Source: Lysinibacillus xylanilyticus (GTDB lineage Bacteria > Bacillota > Bacilli > Bacillales_A > Planococcaceae). Taken from it: a stretch of DNA of 64,000 bases. The position numbers were made by a program, and so were the translations under genes. Shown one piece after another: positions 49,386 through 58,094 of this stretch. Each line of letters opens with the position of its first letter. The stretch's first letter is position 1. The stretch is from positions 124,318 through 188,317 of the forward strand of contig NZ_LFXJ01000013.1 of NCBI RefSeq assembly GCF_001183605.1, in the 5' to 3' direction. Under the pieces are notes generated by a model. It did no database searches. It was not told where the DNA came from and worked only from the letters and a program-made list of their open reading frames with translations.

Positions 49386-52277
49386 ATGGAGCAACAGCAA
49401 CTGATTCGAAAAATCGAAAACTCCCTTTACAAAGGATTTATCGATCAAAACAAGACAGTCTCAGCACAATTTAAACCAAAACTTTTAACAAACAAGCATC
49501 ATGAAAATGTCTTATCGACAATACTTCAAGAATTAAAAACATGTAAAACATTTATTTTTTCTGTCGCCTTTATTACTGAAGGTGGTTTAGCAACCTTAAA
49601 AACAATGCTTTACGACTTAAAACAAAAAGGGATAAATGGACGCATTTTAACCTCGACGTTTCTAAACTTTAACCAGCCGAAAATGTTTAAAGAGCTTCTT
49701 AAACTTGATAACGTTGAAGTGCGTGTAACTAGTGAAAAAGGTTTCCATTCAAAAGGCTATATTTTTGAACATCAAGATTATTATTCTTTAATTGTCGGAA
49801 GCTCCAATTTAACGGACAGTGCTTTAAAGGCAAACTATGAGTGGAATGTATTTTTAACTTCATTAGAAAGTGGAGAAATTATTAATCATTTTAAAAATCA
49901 ATTTGAAGATGCTTGGGATGAAGCGATTCCTTTAAAGGAAGAATGGATTGCTAATTACAAACAATATTATGAGCCACAACCTTTTGTTAAATATACTACT
50001 TCAAATACACTTGAACTAAAAGCTGAGTATTTAACAAATGCGCTTACTGAAAGCTTAGCCATTCAACCAAATAAAATGCAGACAGCTGCGCTGGAACAAA
50101 TAAATGCTCTTCGTGCAACAGGCGCTAAAAAAGGATTAATTATCTCTGCAACAGGTACAGGTAAAACGTATTTATCTGCTTTTGATGTTCGAAGCTTTTC
50201 TCCTAAAAAAATGCTATTTATTGTACACCGTGAGCAAATCTTAAAGAAAGCGATGCAAGATTATCGGAAAATTCTAGGTGGACATGAAGATGATTTTGGC
50301 ATTCTTTCCGGTACCTCAAAAGATGTTCATGCTAAATACTTATTTGCAACCATCCAAACAATTTCAAGGGATGGCTACTTTCAACAATTTGCAAAAGATC
50401 AGTTTGATTATGTGTTGATAGATGAAGTACATAAAGCAGGTGCTGAATCCTATTTAAAAATTATCAATTATTTTACTCCGAATTTTTTACTCGGTATGAC
50501 CGCAACACCTGAACGAACAGATAGATTCAACATTTATGAGTTGTTTGATTACAACATCGCCTATGAAATCCGTCTACAAGCAGCTCTTGAAGAAGAGATG
50601 CTTTGCCCTTTCCATTATTTTGGTGTTTTGGACTATGAAAAAGATGGTTTAACCATTGATGATACAACAGAACTTCAAAAACTAGTATCTTCCGAACGTG
50701 TAAAACACATTATTGAGAAAATTAATTATTATGGCTATTCTGGTGATCGTATTCGTGGATTAATGTTTTGTAGTTCAAAGGAGGAAGTTCATGAACTTTC
50801 TACCTCTTTAAACCATGAAGGTTTAAAAACGATTGGTTTAACTGGTGACAATTCACAAAATGAGCGCGAAGAAGCAATTCACAAATTGAATAGTGGTGAA
50901 CTCGAATACATTTTAACGGTTGATATTTTTAACGAAGGAATTGATATCCCATTCTTAAATCAAATAGTAATGCTCCGCCAAACACAATCGAGCATTATAT
51001 TTATACAACAGCTTGGTCGTGGTCTACGTAAACACGATTCTAAAGAATATGTAACAATTATTGATTTTATCGGAAACTATAAAAATAACTATCTGATTCC
51101 GATTGCCCTCTCTGGGGACCAAACCATGAACAAAGATAACGTCCGCAGAAAGACGGTAAATACAAACTATATACAAGGTGTTTCGACGATAAACTTTGAG
51201 GAAATTGCCAAAAAGAAGATTTTTGATGCTATTAACAATACAAATTTATCGACATTAAAAACATTACGAGATGCTTATACAGAAATGAAAAATCGTTTGG
51301 GTCGAATCCCTTTCCTCATTGACTTTATTGAGCAAAACTCAATCGACCCTGAAGTTATTGTAGGTTATTCCGATAACTACTATAATTTCATATTGAAAAT
51401 GAAGGAGTCAATTCCTTCTCTCACTGAATATGAACTATCTGTTTTGGGAATGTTTTCAAAAGAGTTTTTGAATGGAAAACGGGTACACGAAATTCTTTTA
51501 ATTGAAACTTTACTTTCTGATGAATCAATTTCCAGAGAGTCTTTCGTTCAAAGATTAAAAGAATTTGGAACATATGTAGATGATGCAACAATTCAATCTG
51601 TTGAAAACATGTTCTCACTAAAATTCCATGTTCAAAATGATGTGAAAAAGTATAAATTTAAGCCGATTATTGAAATCGTTGATGGACACTATCGATTCAA
51701 CAAGGAAATTCAAGGAAGTTTGAGAGATTCAAATTTTAAAGGATATATTGAGGATATTGTAAAATGTGCTTATGTAAAAAATGAAAAGTATGATAAAACA
51801 AAAGCAATGACATTATTCGAGAAATATTCACGTCGGGATGCTTGCCGATTATTGAATTGGCCCCATGATGATTCATCAACCATTTACGGTTACCGAGCAA
51901 AACATAACACTTGTCCAATCTTTGTTACGTACCATAAAAAGGATGAAGTCGAAACAAGTCAAGCTTATGGTGATGAATTTTTAGCACCCGAAATATTTAG
52001 ATGGTTCACCCGTAATCGTTTAACACTGGATTCCGTTGAAGTAAAGAACATCTTAACTTATAAAGAGTCAGGAATGAAAATTCATCTATTCATGAAAAAA
52101 GATGACGGCGAAGGCACGGATTTCTATTACCTAGGCCAAGCAGAAATTGTAGATGGTAGTGCAGAAAACGAAAAAATGCCTGATGGAAAAGGCAATCATC
52201 TATCAGTCGTTACGATGAATTTAGTACTAGAGCAACCTGTGAATTATGATATCTATCATTATTTGGTAGAGGAGTGA
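49386..52277 (+). CDS. PLD-nuclease/helicase with DUF3427-type C-terminus
   Basis: This 963-residue protein has an N-terminal phospholipase D-like domain with FHSKGYIF (H121, K123) and GSSNLTDSAL (about 138-147). Then comes a superfamily 2 helicase core: Walker A SATGTGKTY (about 254-262), DEVH (346-349), GMTATPERTD and QQLGRGLRKHD. The C-terminal 350 residues match the DUF3427 layout. Proteins of this design act like single-chain restriction or defence nucleases. The weak start context (GATGTGAATTTAAATG) suggests coupling to the NUDIX gene. Confidence 0.85.
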   Translation: MEQQQLIRKIENSLYKGFIDQNKTVSAQFKPKLLTNKHHENVLSTILQELKTCKTFIFSVAFITEGGLATLKTMLYDLKQKGINGRILTSTFLNFNQPKMFKELLKLDNVEVRVTSEKGFHSKGYIFEHQDYYSLIVGSSNLTDSALKANYEWNVFLTSLESGEIINHFKNQFEDAWDEAIPLKEEWIANYKQYYEPQPFVKYTTSNTLELKAEYLTNALTESLAIQPNKMQTAALEQINALRATGAKKGLIISATGTGKTYLSAFDVRSFSPKKMLFIVHREQILKKAMQDYRKILGGHEDDFGILSGTSKDVHAKYLFATIQTISRDGYFQQFAKDQFDYVLIDEVHKAGAESYLKIINYFTPNFLLGMTATPERTDRFNIYELFDYNIAYEIRLQAALEEEMLCPFHYFGVLDYEKDGLTIDDTTELQKLVSSERVKHIIEKINYYGYSGDRIRGLMFCSSKEEVHELSTSLNHEGLKTIGLTGDNSQNEREEAIHKLNSGELEYILTVDIFNEGIDIPFLNQIVMLRQTQSSIIFIQQLGRGLRKHDSKEYVTIIDFIGNYKNNYLIPIALSGDQTMNKDNVRRKTVNTNYIQGVSTINFEEIAKKKIFDAINNTNLSTLKTLRDAYTEMKNRLGRIPFLIDFIEQNSIDPEVIVGYSDNYYNFILKMKESIPSLTEYELSVLGMFSKEFLNGKRVHEILLIETLLSDESISRESFVQRLKEFGTYVDDATIQSVENMFSLKFHVQNDVKKYKFKPIIEIVDGHYRFNKEIQGSLRDSNFKGYIEDIVKCAYVKNEKYDKTKAMTLFEKYSRRDACRLLNWPHDDSSTIYGYRAKHNTCPIFVTYHKKDEVETSQAYGDEFLAPEIFRWFTRNRLTLDSVEVKNILTYKESGMKIHLFMKKDDGEGTDFYYLGQAEIVDGSAENEKMPDGKGNHLSVVTMNLVLEQPVNYDIYHYLVEE

Positions 52278-52416
52278 AAGTTAAACTCGAAGTGAACTAA
52301 TTGCTTCGGATTTTCCTCTTTTTAATTTCCTGTTGCTTATACAAGGCATAAAAATTTATTCAATAATATAATAATGGAGTGAGGCAATGACTAACTCCAT
52401 AACAACATAACTCAGG

Positions 52417-52452
52417 AAGTAGCTTAAGTGTTAGAGTATCTGGCGCGGGTTC
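52417..52452 (+). mobile_element. Decayed third copy of the ssrA attachment site
   Basis: AGCTTAAGTGTTAGAGTATC, then TGG and CGCGGGTTC, aligns to the attR sequence AGCTGAAGTATTGGAGTTTC, then TGGA and CGCGGGTTC, with four substitutions and one deleted base. It then departs. It plausibly marks the former right end of an older tandem element between 40359 and here. Confidence 0.65.
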
Positions 52453-52458
52453 AAAATA

Positions 52459-52542
52459 AGGCTTCAATTTAAACTATGAGGTTAAGAGACAATTAAAAAA
52501 CTCAATAGATATGGTGGTATAACCATGACTATTGAGCTTTTT
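52459..52542 (+). repeat. 84-bp duplication, copy 1 (with DUF2075 trace)
   Basis: It starts AAGGCTTCAATTTAAACTAT, whose translation GFNLNYE echoes GFDLNYV of the DUF2075 protein. It ends in a terminator-like hairpin (ACTCAATAG with CTATTGAGC, then TTTTT). The second copy is at 54011-54093. Confidence 0.7.
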
Positions 52543-52676
52543 GTGTCCAGAGAATTCCACCATGTTGTAGCTTGCTCACATAGATTCTTTATATTCACAG
52601 AAAATGTATCTAATACAAGTAGTAATCCAAATAAAAAAATTATTCGATTTTTTTTATTGCCCTTCTCCTACAGATC

Positions 52677-52853
52677 TTAGTTGTTTTCTTTTTTAAAAAT
52701 TTTTTTAAACGTATCAGGAATGATAGAAAAGAGAACTATTCCCGATATAATAGCTATGAAGAGTGATAGCGAAATAACCTTACTTATAAGTAATAACACT
52801 AATACTAAGATAATGAGAGATCGCCAAACCAATATCACTTCTTTGACATCCAT
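52677..52853 (-). CDS. Small membrane protein, 58 residues
   Basis: Two adjacent hydrophobic segments (about residues 9-27 and 30-46) are followed by a basic tail FKKIFKKEN. ATG 52853 follows AAAGG; an in-frame ATG at 52868 is an alternative. No family is recognised. With the next gene it may form a two-gene unit of small membrane proteins, for example immunity or stress proteins, but this is a guess. Confidence 0.5.
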   Translation of the reverse strand: MDVKEVILVWRSLIILVLVLLLISKVISLSLFIAIISGIVLFSIIPDTFKKIFKKENN

Positions 52854-53003
52854 ATCACAACCTTTCATGTATCATGCTTAAAAACATAATTAAATAAGTA
52901 AAATATTTTATATTTACTAAATGTAGTGCAATGAGTAAACAACACGATAGTTTAGTACATTTTTTCTCAATCTTTTAAATCTACATAAAACTAGAGAGAA
53001 ATA

Positions 53004-53222
53004 TCAAACAACCCACTTTTTTAGTAATCTAGATAACACCAAATAAATAATTAAAGTATTTAAGCCTAATAAAGTAAAATCAAAAAATAAATTATTAATC
53101 CCTAAATCTAATATTTGAAGAATTGATACATTTTCTGATCCTTTATACTGAATCCATTTAAATGGAATTCCTAAAATGAATGCAATCACCAAACTAATAT
53201 TAGCAATATATTTTCTCTTCAT
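53004..53222 (-). CDS. Small membrane protein, 72 residues
   Basis: Two membrane segments (about residues 6-22 and 47-66) with a polar loop containing FKWIQYKGSENVS. GAGGTG precedes the ATG by eight bases. The function is unknown. Confidence 0.55.
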   Translation of the reverse strand: MKRKYIANISLVIAFILGIPFKWIQYKGSENVSILQILDLGINNLFFDFTLLGLNTLIIYLVLSRLLKKWVV

Positions 53223-53373
53223 ATGCCAACACCTCGGGAGTGTATGTTGTAAACATAGTTTCTTAATTTTATCGAGTCATTATTATTTTCCTTTGGCCCT
53301 TAGTTAATATACTTCATTGAGTTCCTGGGCTTAAAAATTTTTAGTTAGATGAATTTTATAGAAAAATTACTTT

Positions 53374-53814
53374 TTAATCTAACTCTTTGTGAGGCATTGT
53401 TATTCTCACAGCTAATTCTACTAATGGTTTAGAAAAAGTACTTGGAATCATCGGACTTAGTAATTCCCCTTTATAGTTTGCAAGCCCAAAAGACGCTTCA
53501 CCAATTTTAATCCAATCTATTTCATCTGTTCCTTGTATGGCTCCAATAAAGTGGTAATCAGCAGTATAAGAATCAAAACCATCTTTATTAGGATTAAATC
53601 TCCAAACTTCAGCTTCTTTAGTTGGATCAACTCCGAATTGTCGGAAGAAATTCAATACCTCTTGACTAGCATTTTGAATTTGCTGAACAAAAAGTTGACA
53701 ATCCCCACATCCACAATGCGCATCTTCAGAAACTTTTGGAAGTCCTTTATATAAATCAATATTATTCCTCCTATCTATTCTTACTCTGTAATTATTTAGG
53801 GTAATTTCGTCCAT
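53374..53814 (-). CDS. Hypothetical protein with CGCGDC motif, 146 residues
   Basis: A soluble alpha/beta protein with HCGCGDCQLF near residue 33, suggesting a metal or redox site. Conserved-looking aromatic stretches follow (FNPNKDGFDSYTADYHF and DEIDWIKIGEASFGLANYKG). It probably has a small enzyme or binding fold. GAGGTGAAAA precedes the ATG. I do not recognise the family. Confidence 0.65.
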   Translation of the reverse strand: MDEITLNNYRVRIDRRNNIDLYKGLPKVSEDAHCGCGDCQLFVQQIQNASQEVLNFFRQFGVDPTKEAEVWRFNPNKDGFDSYTADYHFIGAIQGTDEIDWIKIGEASFGLANYKGELLSPMIPSTFSKPLVELAVRITMPHKELD

Positions 53815-53880
53815 AAAATTTTCACCTCACTAACCAATTATCATTGTGTAACTAACCATAATGGTTATAAAAAAAATTAT

Positions 53881-53976
53881 CTTCATAAGAAAGACGGTGG
53901 AGTTTATTATATAACTGAAGATAAAGGCAATTACAAAATTCCATGGAACATCACAGATAGGAAATACACCTGGTAG
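53881..53976 (+). pseudogene. Fragment of a second DUF2075 gene
   Basis: The frame reads HKKDGGVYYITEDKG, then NYKIPWN and RKYTW before a stop. It aligns to residues about 409-440 of the intact DUF2075 protein (HKKDGGTYYVKES, QLPWN, KYTW). No start or motor motifs remain. Confidence 0.75.
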
Positions 53977-54010
53977 AGGAAAAACCACTATAAAAGAAGC
54001 GGATCCAAAA

Positions 54011-54093
54011 AAGGCTTCAATTTAAACTATGAGGGTAAGAGACAATTAAAAAGTTCAATAGATGGAGGGGATAACCATGACTATTGAGCTTTT
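54011..54093 (+). repeat. 84-bp duplication, copy 2
   Basis: It matches 52459-52542 with a few substitutions, including the GFNLNYE codons and the CAATAG/CTATTG hairpin. Here it follows the DUF2075 fragment in the correct order, so this is the original context and 52459 is the copy. Confidence 0.7.
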
Positions 54094-54216
54094 TATATCA
54101 TACTTTTTTAGATTGACTTGGCACAAATGTGTACAAGTATTTCAGAGGCTAACCTTCAAAAAAGTCAGCCACTTTTACAATTTTTCTCAAAAAAGAGGTT
54201 GTTGCTCAATCAATTT

Positions 54217-54579
54217 CTAATTACTACGGTTTACTACTTGATTAGCAATATATAATTTACCCTCTCGTTTATACACTACAGATTTTGGAAACTCATCTCC
54301 ATTTTTTCTTTCATATATAGGAGTACCCTCATTTAAAGAATTAGACTCAAAATTATTATCCGGAATTTGATATCTATTTATTTTTTGCTTAATCTCCCCC
54401 AATTTCCTTACTACTTGGGATTTTTCAACTGGTTCCCAGGTTACGACATAGACTGTATCTTGAATTTTCAGCATCTCCACAAGATTGTGTTTGCTCTCGT
54501 AAACCTTATCAACAGTTATAAGCAAGGCAATTATAAGTATTGTTGTACCAATAATACAAATCTTTTTTTTGTTTTTCAT
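54217..54579 (-). CDS. Membrane-anchored small protein, 120 residues
   Basis: An N-terminal membrane segment (about residues 7-24, ICIIGTTILIIALLITV) follows a lysine-rich start. An extracellular domain of about 90 residues ends GKLYIANQVVNRSN. ATG 54579 lies behind AGAGAGTGG. It starts 15 bp after the stop of the secreted-protein gene, so the two form a pair. Possible roles are export partner, immunity protein or receptor for the secreted protein; none is proven. Confidence 0.6.
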   Translation of the reverse strand: MKNKKKICIIGTTILIIALLITVDKVYESKHNLVEMLKIQDTVYVVTWEPVEKSQVVRKLGEIKQKINRYQIPDNNFESNSLNEGTPIYERKNGDEFPKSVVYKREGKLYIANQVVNRSN

Positions 54580-54594
54580 ATTGCATACCACTCT

Positions 54595-55290
54595 CTATTT
54601 ATTTCTACTCTTAACATACGTACTTGATGCTTTGCTTATATATTTCGTCGTGGAACCAATGTATATTCCTGCTACATTATATTTCTTCACATTGTATTTA
54701 GTCACATCTACATTTCCATAAACACCCGGTCTTGTCCATTTTTTGGGATCAGCTTTAATAGATTGCCCACTAGATCCTGCTTTATCTACAGAAATAGAAA
54801 AATATCCATATCCAATACTTACACTAAATGAAATAGAATCGTTGCTAAAATAATAATCCGAGATATTGTATTGATATTCACTCCAACCTGGATGCCAAGC
54901 AATAAAGCCATCAGAAATTTTTCTAGTAGTTGATTCCTTCGTCCATTTTTCAGTCCCTGTTGTTGCAGGACTTCTTAACAACGAGTTCGTATTTTCATTT
55001 CTGTTAACAATAAATTCATCTGGAAGTTCTGTACCGTCATTCATATATCCGCTTTCTGCTTCTTCTTCACTAACTACTGGAGTTGAAAAATCATAGGACT
55101 CCATACTCTCAATGCTTTCACCTTCACTAATCGTTTCTGGAGTTGAAAAATCATAGGACTCAGTACTCTCAATGTTTTCATCTTTACTAATCGTTTCTGC
55201 TGAACTTTTCATTACCCCTACATTTAGCATCAATCCCGATACAAAAAATACTGCTACAACTAATTGTTTCAACCATTTTTGAGATTCCAT
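54595..55290 (-). CDS. Secreted protein with an internal 23-residue repeat
   Basis: This 231-residue protein has a Sec signal peptide (about residues 1-31, cleavage near SSAET). It then has a duplicated acidic segment ending ESYDFSTP (at about 44-51 and 64-71), a linker, and a C-terminal domain of about 120 residues rich in tyrosine, serine and glycine (GYGYFSISVDKAG, RPGVYGNVDVTKYNV). The C-terminal domain has the beta-rich look of secreted toxins or surface-binding proteins, but I know no match. Confidence 0.65.
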   Translation of the reverse strand: MESQKWLKQLVVAVFFVSGLMLNVGVMKSSAETISKDENIESTESYDFSTPETISEGESIESMESYDFSTPVVSEEEAESGYMNDGTELPDEFIVNRNENTNSLLRSPATTGTEKWTKESTTRKISDGFIAWHPGWSEYQYNISDYYFSNDSISFSVSIGYGYFSISVDKAGSSGQSIKADPKKWTRPGVYGNVDVTKYNVKKYNVAGIYIGSTTKYISKASSTYVKSRNK

Positions 55291-55799
55291 CTTTTTATTT
55301 TCCTCTCTTTTCTGTTTTTGGTCTTATTTGATAATTAGAAATATTCTAGTGATTTGAATTTTAAGGTTTTGTGATGTTTACTGTTAACTTAATCCATATT
55401 TTGTGTTTTTATCTACAAGGAGATAAATCTTAATTGAAAACACAGATAAAAAATCTTAGAATGGAATTTCCTCCTTCTTTTACCTTTCACCGGGTATGTT
55501 AGTAACATATCATTAGCTATAAAAGTTTCAAAATCAATTTTTGCTCCGAATTGAGTAAAAATTGATAAAAATCAGAAAAACAGGCTCTTCTTGGAGTTTG
55601 AAATCACAGATAATCTTTATAAGAAAGAAAAGAATCCTGATAAAAATTAGACTTTTTCGTTTAATTTGTTATTGAAGTAATTATAAAGTCCTGTATAGAA
55701 CCATATTCCACAAGTCTATAAAAGTTTCAAAATCAACTTTTGTGATAAAGTGAACAAAAGTTGATAAAACTCAGGAAACTAACCTTTTCTTTCTAAAAT
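55291..55799. other. 509-bp intergenic region with duplicated hairpins
   Basis: It contains two related blocks, each starting TATAAAAGTTTCAAAATCAA (near 55519 and 55718). Each holds a stem: ATCAATTTTT/AAAAATTGAT at 55533-55566 and ATCAACTTTTGT/ACAAAAGTTGAT at 55732-55765. The base pair that differs in the shared part of the stem changes on both sides. No gene is seen. Confidence 0.6.
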
Positions 55800-55886
55800 G
55801 TGAATTTTCATAATTACAGTAGAGTACTGTTGCTAGACAGCATTCAATGTATTTTCACACAAAAAATACGGCAATTATTGAGGTGT

Positions 55887-56069
55887 ATGACGATTGATAA
55901 GGAATGGATTTTGAAGTGTTGCAGAACTAATGGGTTGTTAGTAAAGGGAATAGAGTGGTTCACTTTGGAAATAGCAATTAAAATAAGTATTTATGAAGAA
56001 ATGGAGCAAATGATTATTTTGAAGAATAGGTATAGCCAGACCACGCAAAATCCCACGGAAAGGGTGTAG
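55887..56069 (+). CDS. Possible small protein, 60 residues (doubtful)
   Basis: The frame MTIDKEWILKCCRTNG has GAGGTG only two bases before the ATG and ends inside the terminator hairpin. The codon pattern is acceptable, but the evidence is weak. Confidence 0.25.
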   Translation: MTIDKEWILKCCRTNGLLVKGIEWFTLEIAIKISIYEEMEQMIILKNRYSQTTQNPTERV

Positions 56070-56098
56070 ACTTTTTCCGTGGGATTTCTTTTTAAAGA
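56050..56098. terminator. Bidirectional terminator before cwlJ
   Basis: AAATCCCACGGAAA pairs with TTTCCGTGGGATTT, T-rich on both sides. Confidence 0.85.
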
Positions 56099-56117
56099 TG
56101 AAAAATAAAATGACTAC

Positions 56118-56558
56118 TTATCCTATATAAACACCATCACATGTATCAGGTGCTGGTTCATAGAAACAATGATTTTTAAATTGACCTGCAAAAGGTTGAC
56201 CGTACCATGTTGGAGGACATGGGGCATATGGATTGAAGTACCAAAGTGCATATTTCGCTGGATGATCTCGCCAATAATCCAGGTTCATTTTTGCTAATCT
56301 TTTTTCATTAGATCGAGCTCTTTGGTAAAATAAATTCCCTTTTTGAACAGCTTCAAAAGAATAATTTCCTCCTTGTACCTGATAAATGACATCTTCTACT
56401 GTTCTTAAATCTTCAAAGTCTAAACAATTTGATACAAGACGATTCACAATAACATTGCCAACATATAACATTCCTTGATTTCCTTCACCTTCAGCTTCTG
56501 CTCTCATCAACCTTGCCATTAAATCAACGTCAGATTCTCGGTATTTTGCTCTTGGCAT
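56118..56558 (-). CDS. Spore cortex-lytic hydrolase CwlJ-like, paralogue 1
   Basis: This 146-residue protein has the SleB/CwlJ catalytic domain: LMARLMRAEAEGEGNQGMLY carries the catalytic glutamate (about residue 20), then GNVIVNRL, VIYQVQGGNYSFEAV and FYQRA. The C-terminal ALWYFNPYAPCPPTW is conserved. There is no signal peptide or spore-binding domain, as expected for CwlJ, which needs GerQ to reach the coat and is triggered by calcium-dipicolinate during germination. GGAGGTGAAAA precedes the ATG. Confidence 0.9.
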   Translation of the reverse strand: MPRAKYRESDVDLMARLMRAEAEGEGNQGMLYVGNVIVNRLVSNCLDFEDLRTVEDVIYQVQGGNYSFEAVQKGNLFYQRARSNEKRLAKMNLDYWRDHPAKYALWYFNPYAPCPPTWYGQPFAGQFKNHCFYEPAPDTCDGVYIG

Positions 56559-56750
56559 TTTTCACCTCCAACATATAGTACGGGAAAATTGCCAACAGTA
56601 GTTCATTCGAATTTCTCCCCCTAAGGTGTTTTTAGGGTTTTGAGGTTTTCCCAACCGATAACTGTTATCTACGGAGAATGAGTATTGTTCGCTGTAAGTA
56701 CCTGGGACTAAAAATGTTGTATTCGCAGCATAAAAACGCAAAACGGCTAC

Positions 56751-57191
56751 CTATCCTAGATAAACACTTTCACATGTATCAGGTGCTGGTTCGTAGAAGC
56801 AATGATTTTTAAATTGACCAGTGAAAGGTTGACCGTACCATGTTGGAGGACATGGTGCGTACGGATTGAAATACCAAAGTGCGAATTTCGCTGGATGATC
56901 TCGCCAATAATCCAGAGTTAGTTTTGCTAATCTTTTTTCGTTAGCTCGCGCCCTTTGGTAAAACATATTACCTTTTTGAACAGCTTCAAAAGAATAATTT
57001 CCTCCTTGTACCTGATAAATAACATCATTAATTGTTCTTAAATCTTTAAAGTCGGGACATTCTGCTACAAGACGATTCACAATGACATTACCAACATATA
57101 GCATGCCTTGATTTCCTTCACCTTCAGCTTCCGCTCTCATCATTCTTGCCACCAAACCAATGTCAGAATCTATATATTTTACTCTTGGCAT
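56751..57191 (-). CDS. Spore cortex-lytic hydrolase CwlJ-like, paralogue 2
   Basis: The same length and order as the neighbouring copy, with high identity (MMRAEAEGEGNQGMLY, YQVQGGNYSFEAV, NPYAPCPPTWYGQPF). Differences cluster near DIGLVARM and CPDFKDLRTIND. The genes lie in tandem, 192 bp apart, each with the same GGAGGTG leader, so this is a recent duplication. The intergenic sequence is not duplicated as a whole. Confidence 0.9.
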   Translation of the reverse strand: MPRVKYIDSDIGLVARMMRAEAEGEGNQGMLYVGNVIVNRLVAECPDFKDLRTINDVIYQVQGGNYSFEAVQKGNMFYQRARANEKRLAKLTLDYWRDHPAKFALWYFNPYAPCPPTWYGQPFTGQFKNHCFYEPAPDTCESVYLG

Positions 57192-57291
57192 TTTTTCACC
57201 TCCACCATATAGTATGAAAAAAAGCCTTCATTATTGTCTTTTGGAATTATAAACATAGCCACAATCCTAAACATAATGGTTCTATTAACAA

Positions 57292-57342
57292 AAAAACACG
57301 CCATTTCTATGCTGTAAGGTAAACAACAAGATAGCGTGCTTG
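57292..57342 (-). terminator. Terminator of the ECF S-component gene
   Basis: On the minus strand CACGCTAT pairs with ATGGCGTG (one mismatch) and is followed by TTTTTTTG. Confidence 0.65.
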
Positions 57343-57353
57343 ATTTTGTAGTA

Positions 57354-57905
57354 TTAGAAATTCTTTTTGAAATACGGCGTTTTTTTCATCACGATACATA
57401 CAGGAATCGCGATAATTAAACCGACAACGTTTTGAATTATGTCTCCTGGAATGGATGCCATAGGGGCAACCCAGCTTTTGAACATAATTGCTTGCCCGAT
57501 ATAGTAGACCGCAATCATCACAGGCATTGAAACAACTGCTGCGAAAATGTTTAATCCAATGTTATCGCCTCTATGTCCTTTAGACCAAGCGATTTTTCCG
57601 ACGATGGCGCCTTGTAATGCGCGGGAGATAATTGTAGTTGGCGCCCAAATTAACCAGCCACCTACGATATCGAATAAGCCCATTCCGATTGCTCCAGCAA
57701 GTGCTCCTTTTTTAGGGCCGAATAAAATCGACGTAATCAAAAGCATGGATGTCCCTAAGTGAATAAGTCCGCCTTGCCCGAATGGTAGTTTAATATTGAT
57801 GAACATTGTCGCAACGAAAACAAGAGCTGCAAGAATTGATGTAATGACTAAATCAAATGTTTTCGTGCGTGGTTTTGTATAAGATTGACTTTGTATACTT
57901 TGCAT
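57354..57905 (-). CDS. ECF transporter S component, probably for a vitamin B6 form
   Basis: This 183-residue protein has five to six membrane segments. The N-terminal TSILAALVFVATMF and INIKLPFGQGGLIHLG are typical of substrate-binding S components that share a common energising module. The divergent neighbour is a pyridoxine/pyridoxamine kinase, so a B6 vitamer or hydroxymethylpyrimidine is the likely substrate (inference from context). GAGGATATTC precedes the ATG. Confidence 0.85.
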   Translation of the reverse strand: MQSIQSQSYTKPRTKTFDLVITSILAALVFVATMFINIKLPFGQGGLIHLGTSMLLITSILFGPKKGALAGAIGMGLFDIVGGWLIWAPTTIISRALQGAIVGKIAWSKGHRGDNIGLNIFAAVVSMPVMIAVYYIGQAIMFKSWVAPMASIPGDIIQNVVGLIIAIPVCIVMKKTPYFKKNF

Positions 57906-58094
57906 CTGAATATCCTCGCTATGATGAATTTTTTGATAATTTTAATTTAGCAAAGGACTGACTATCGTAAAAGTGCCAATTTGATAAAAATATTAAAGGT
58001 CAGTTTGTTTTTCTATAGTGAGTGCATTTTCGCACCTATCTAATTATGATACGATGAGTAGAATACAAGCTGGATTAGTTAGGTGGAGAGTATG

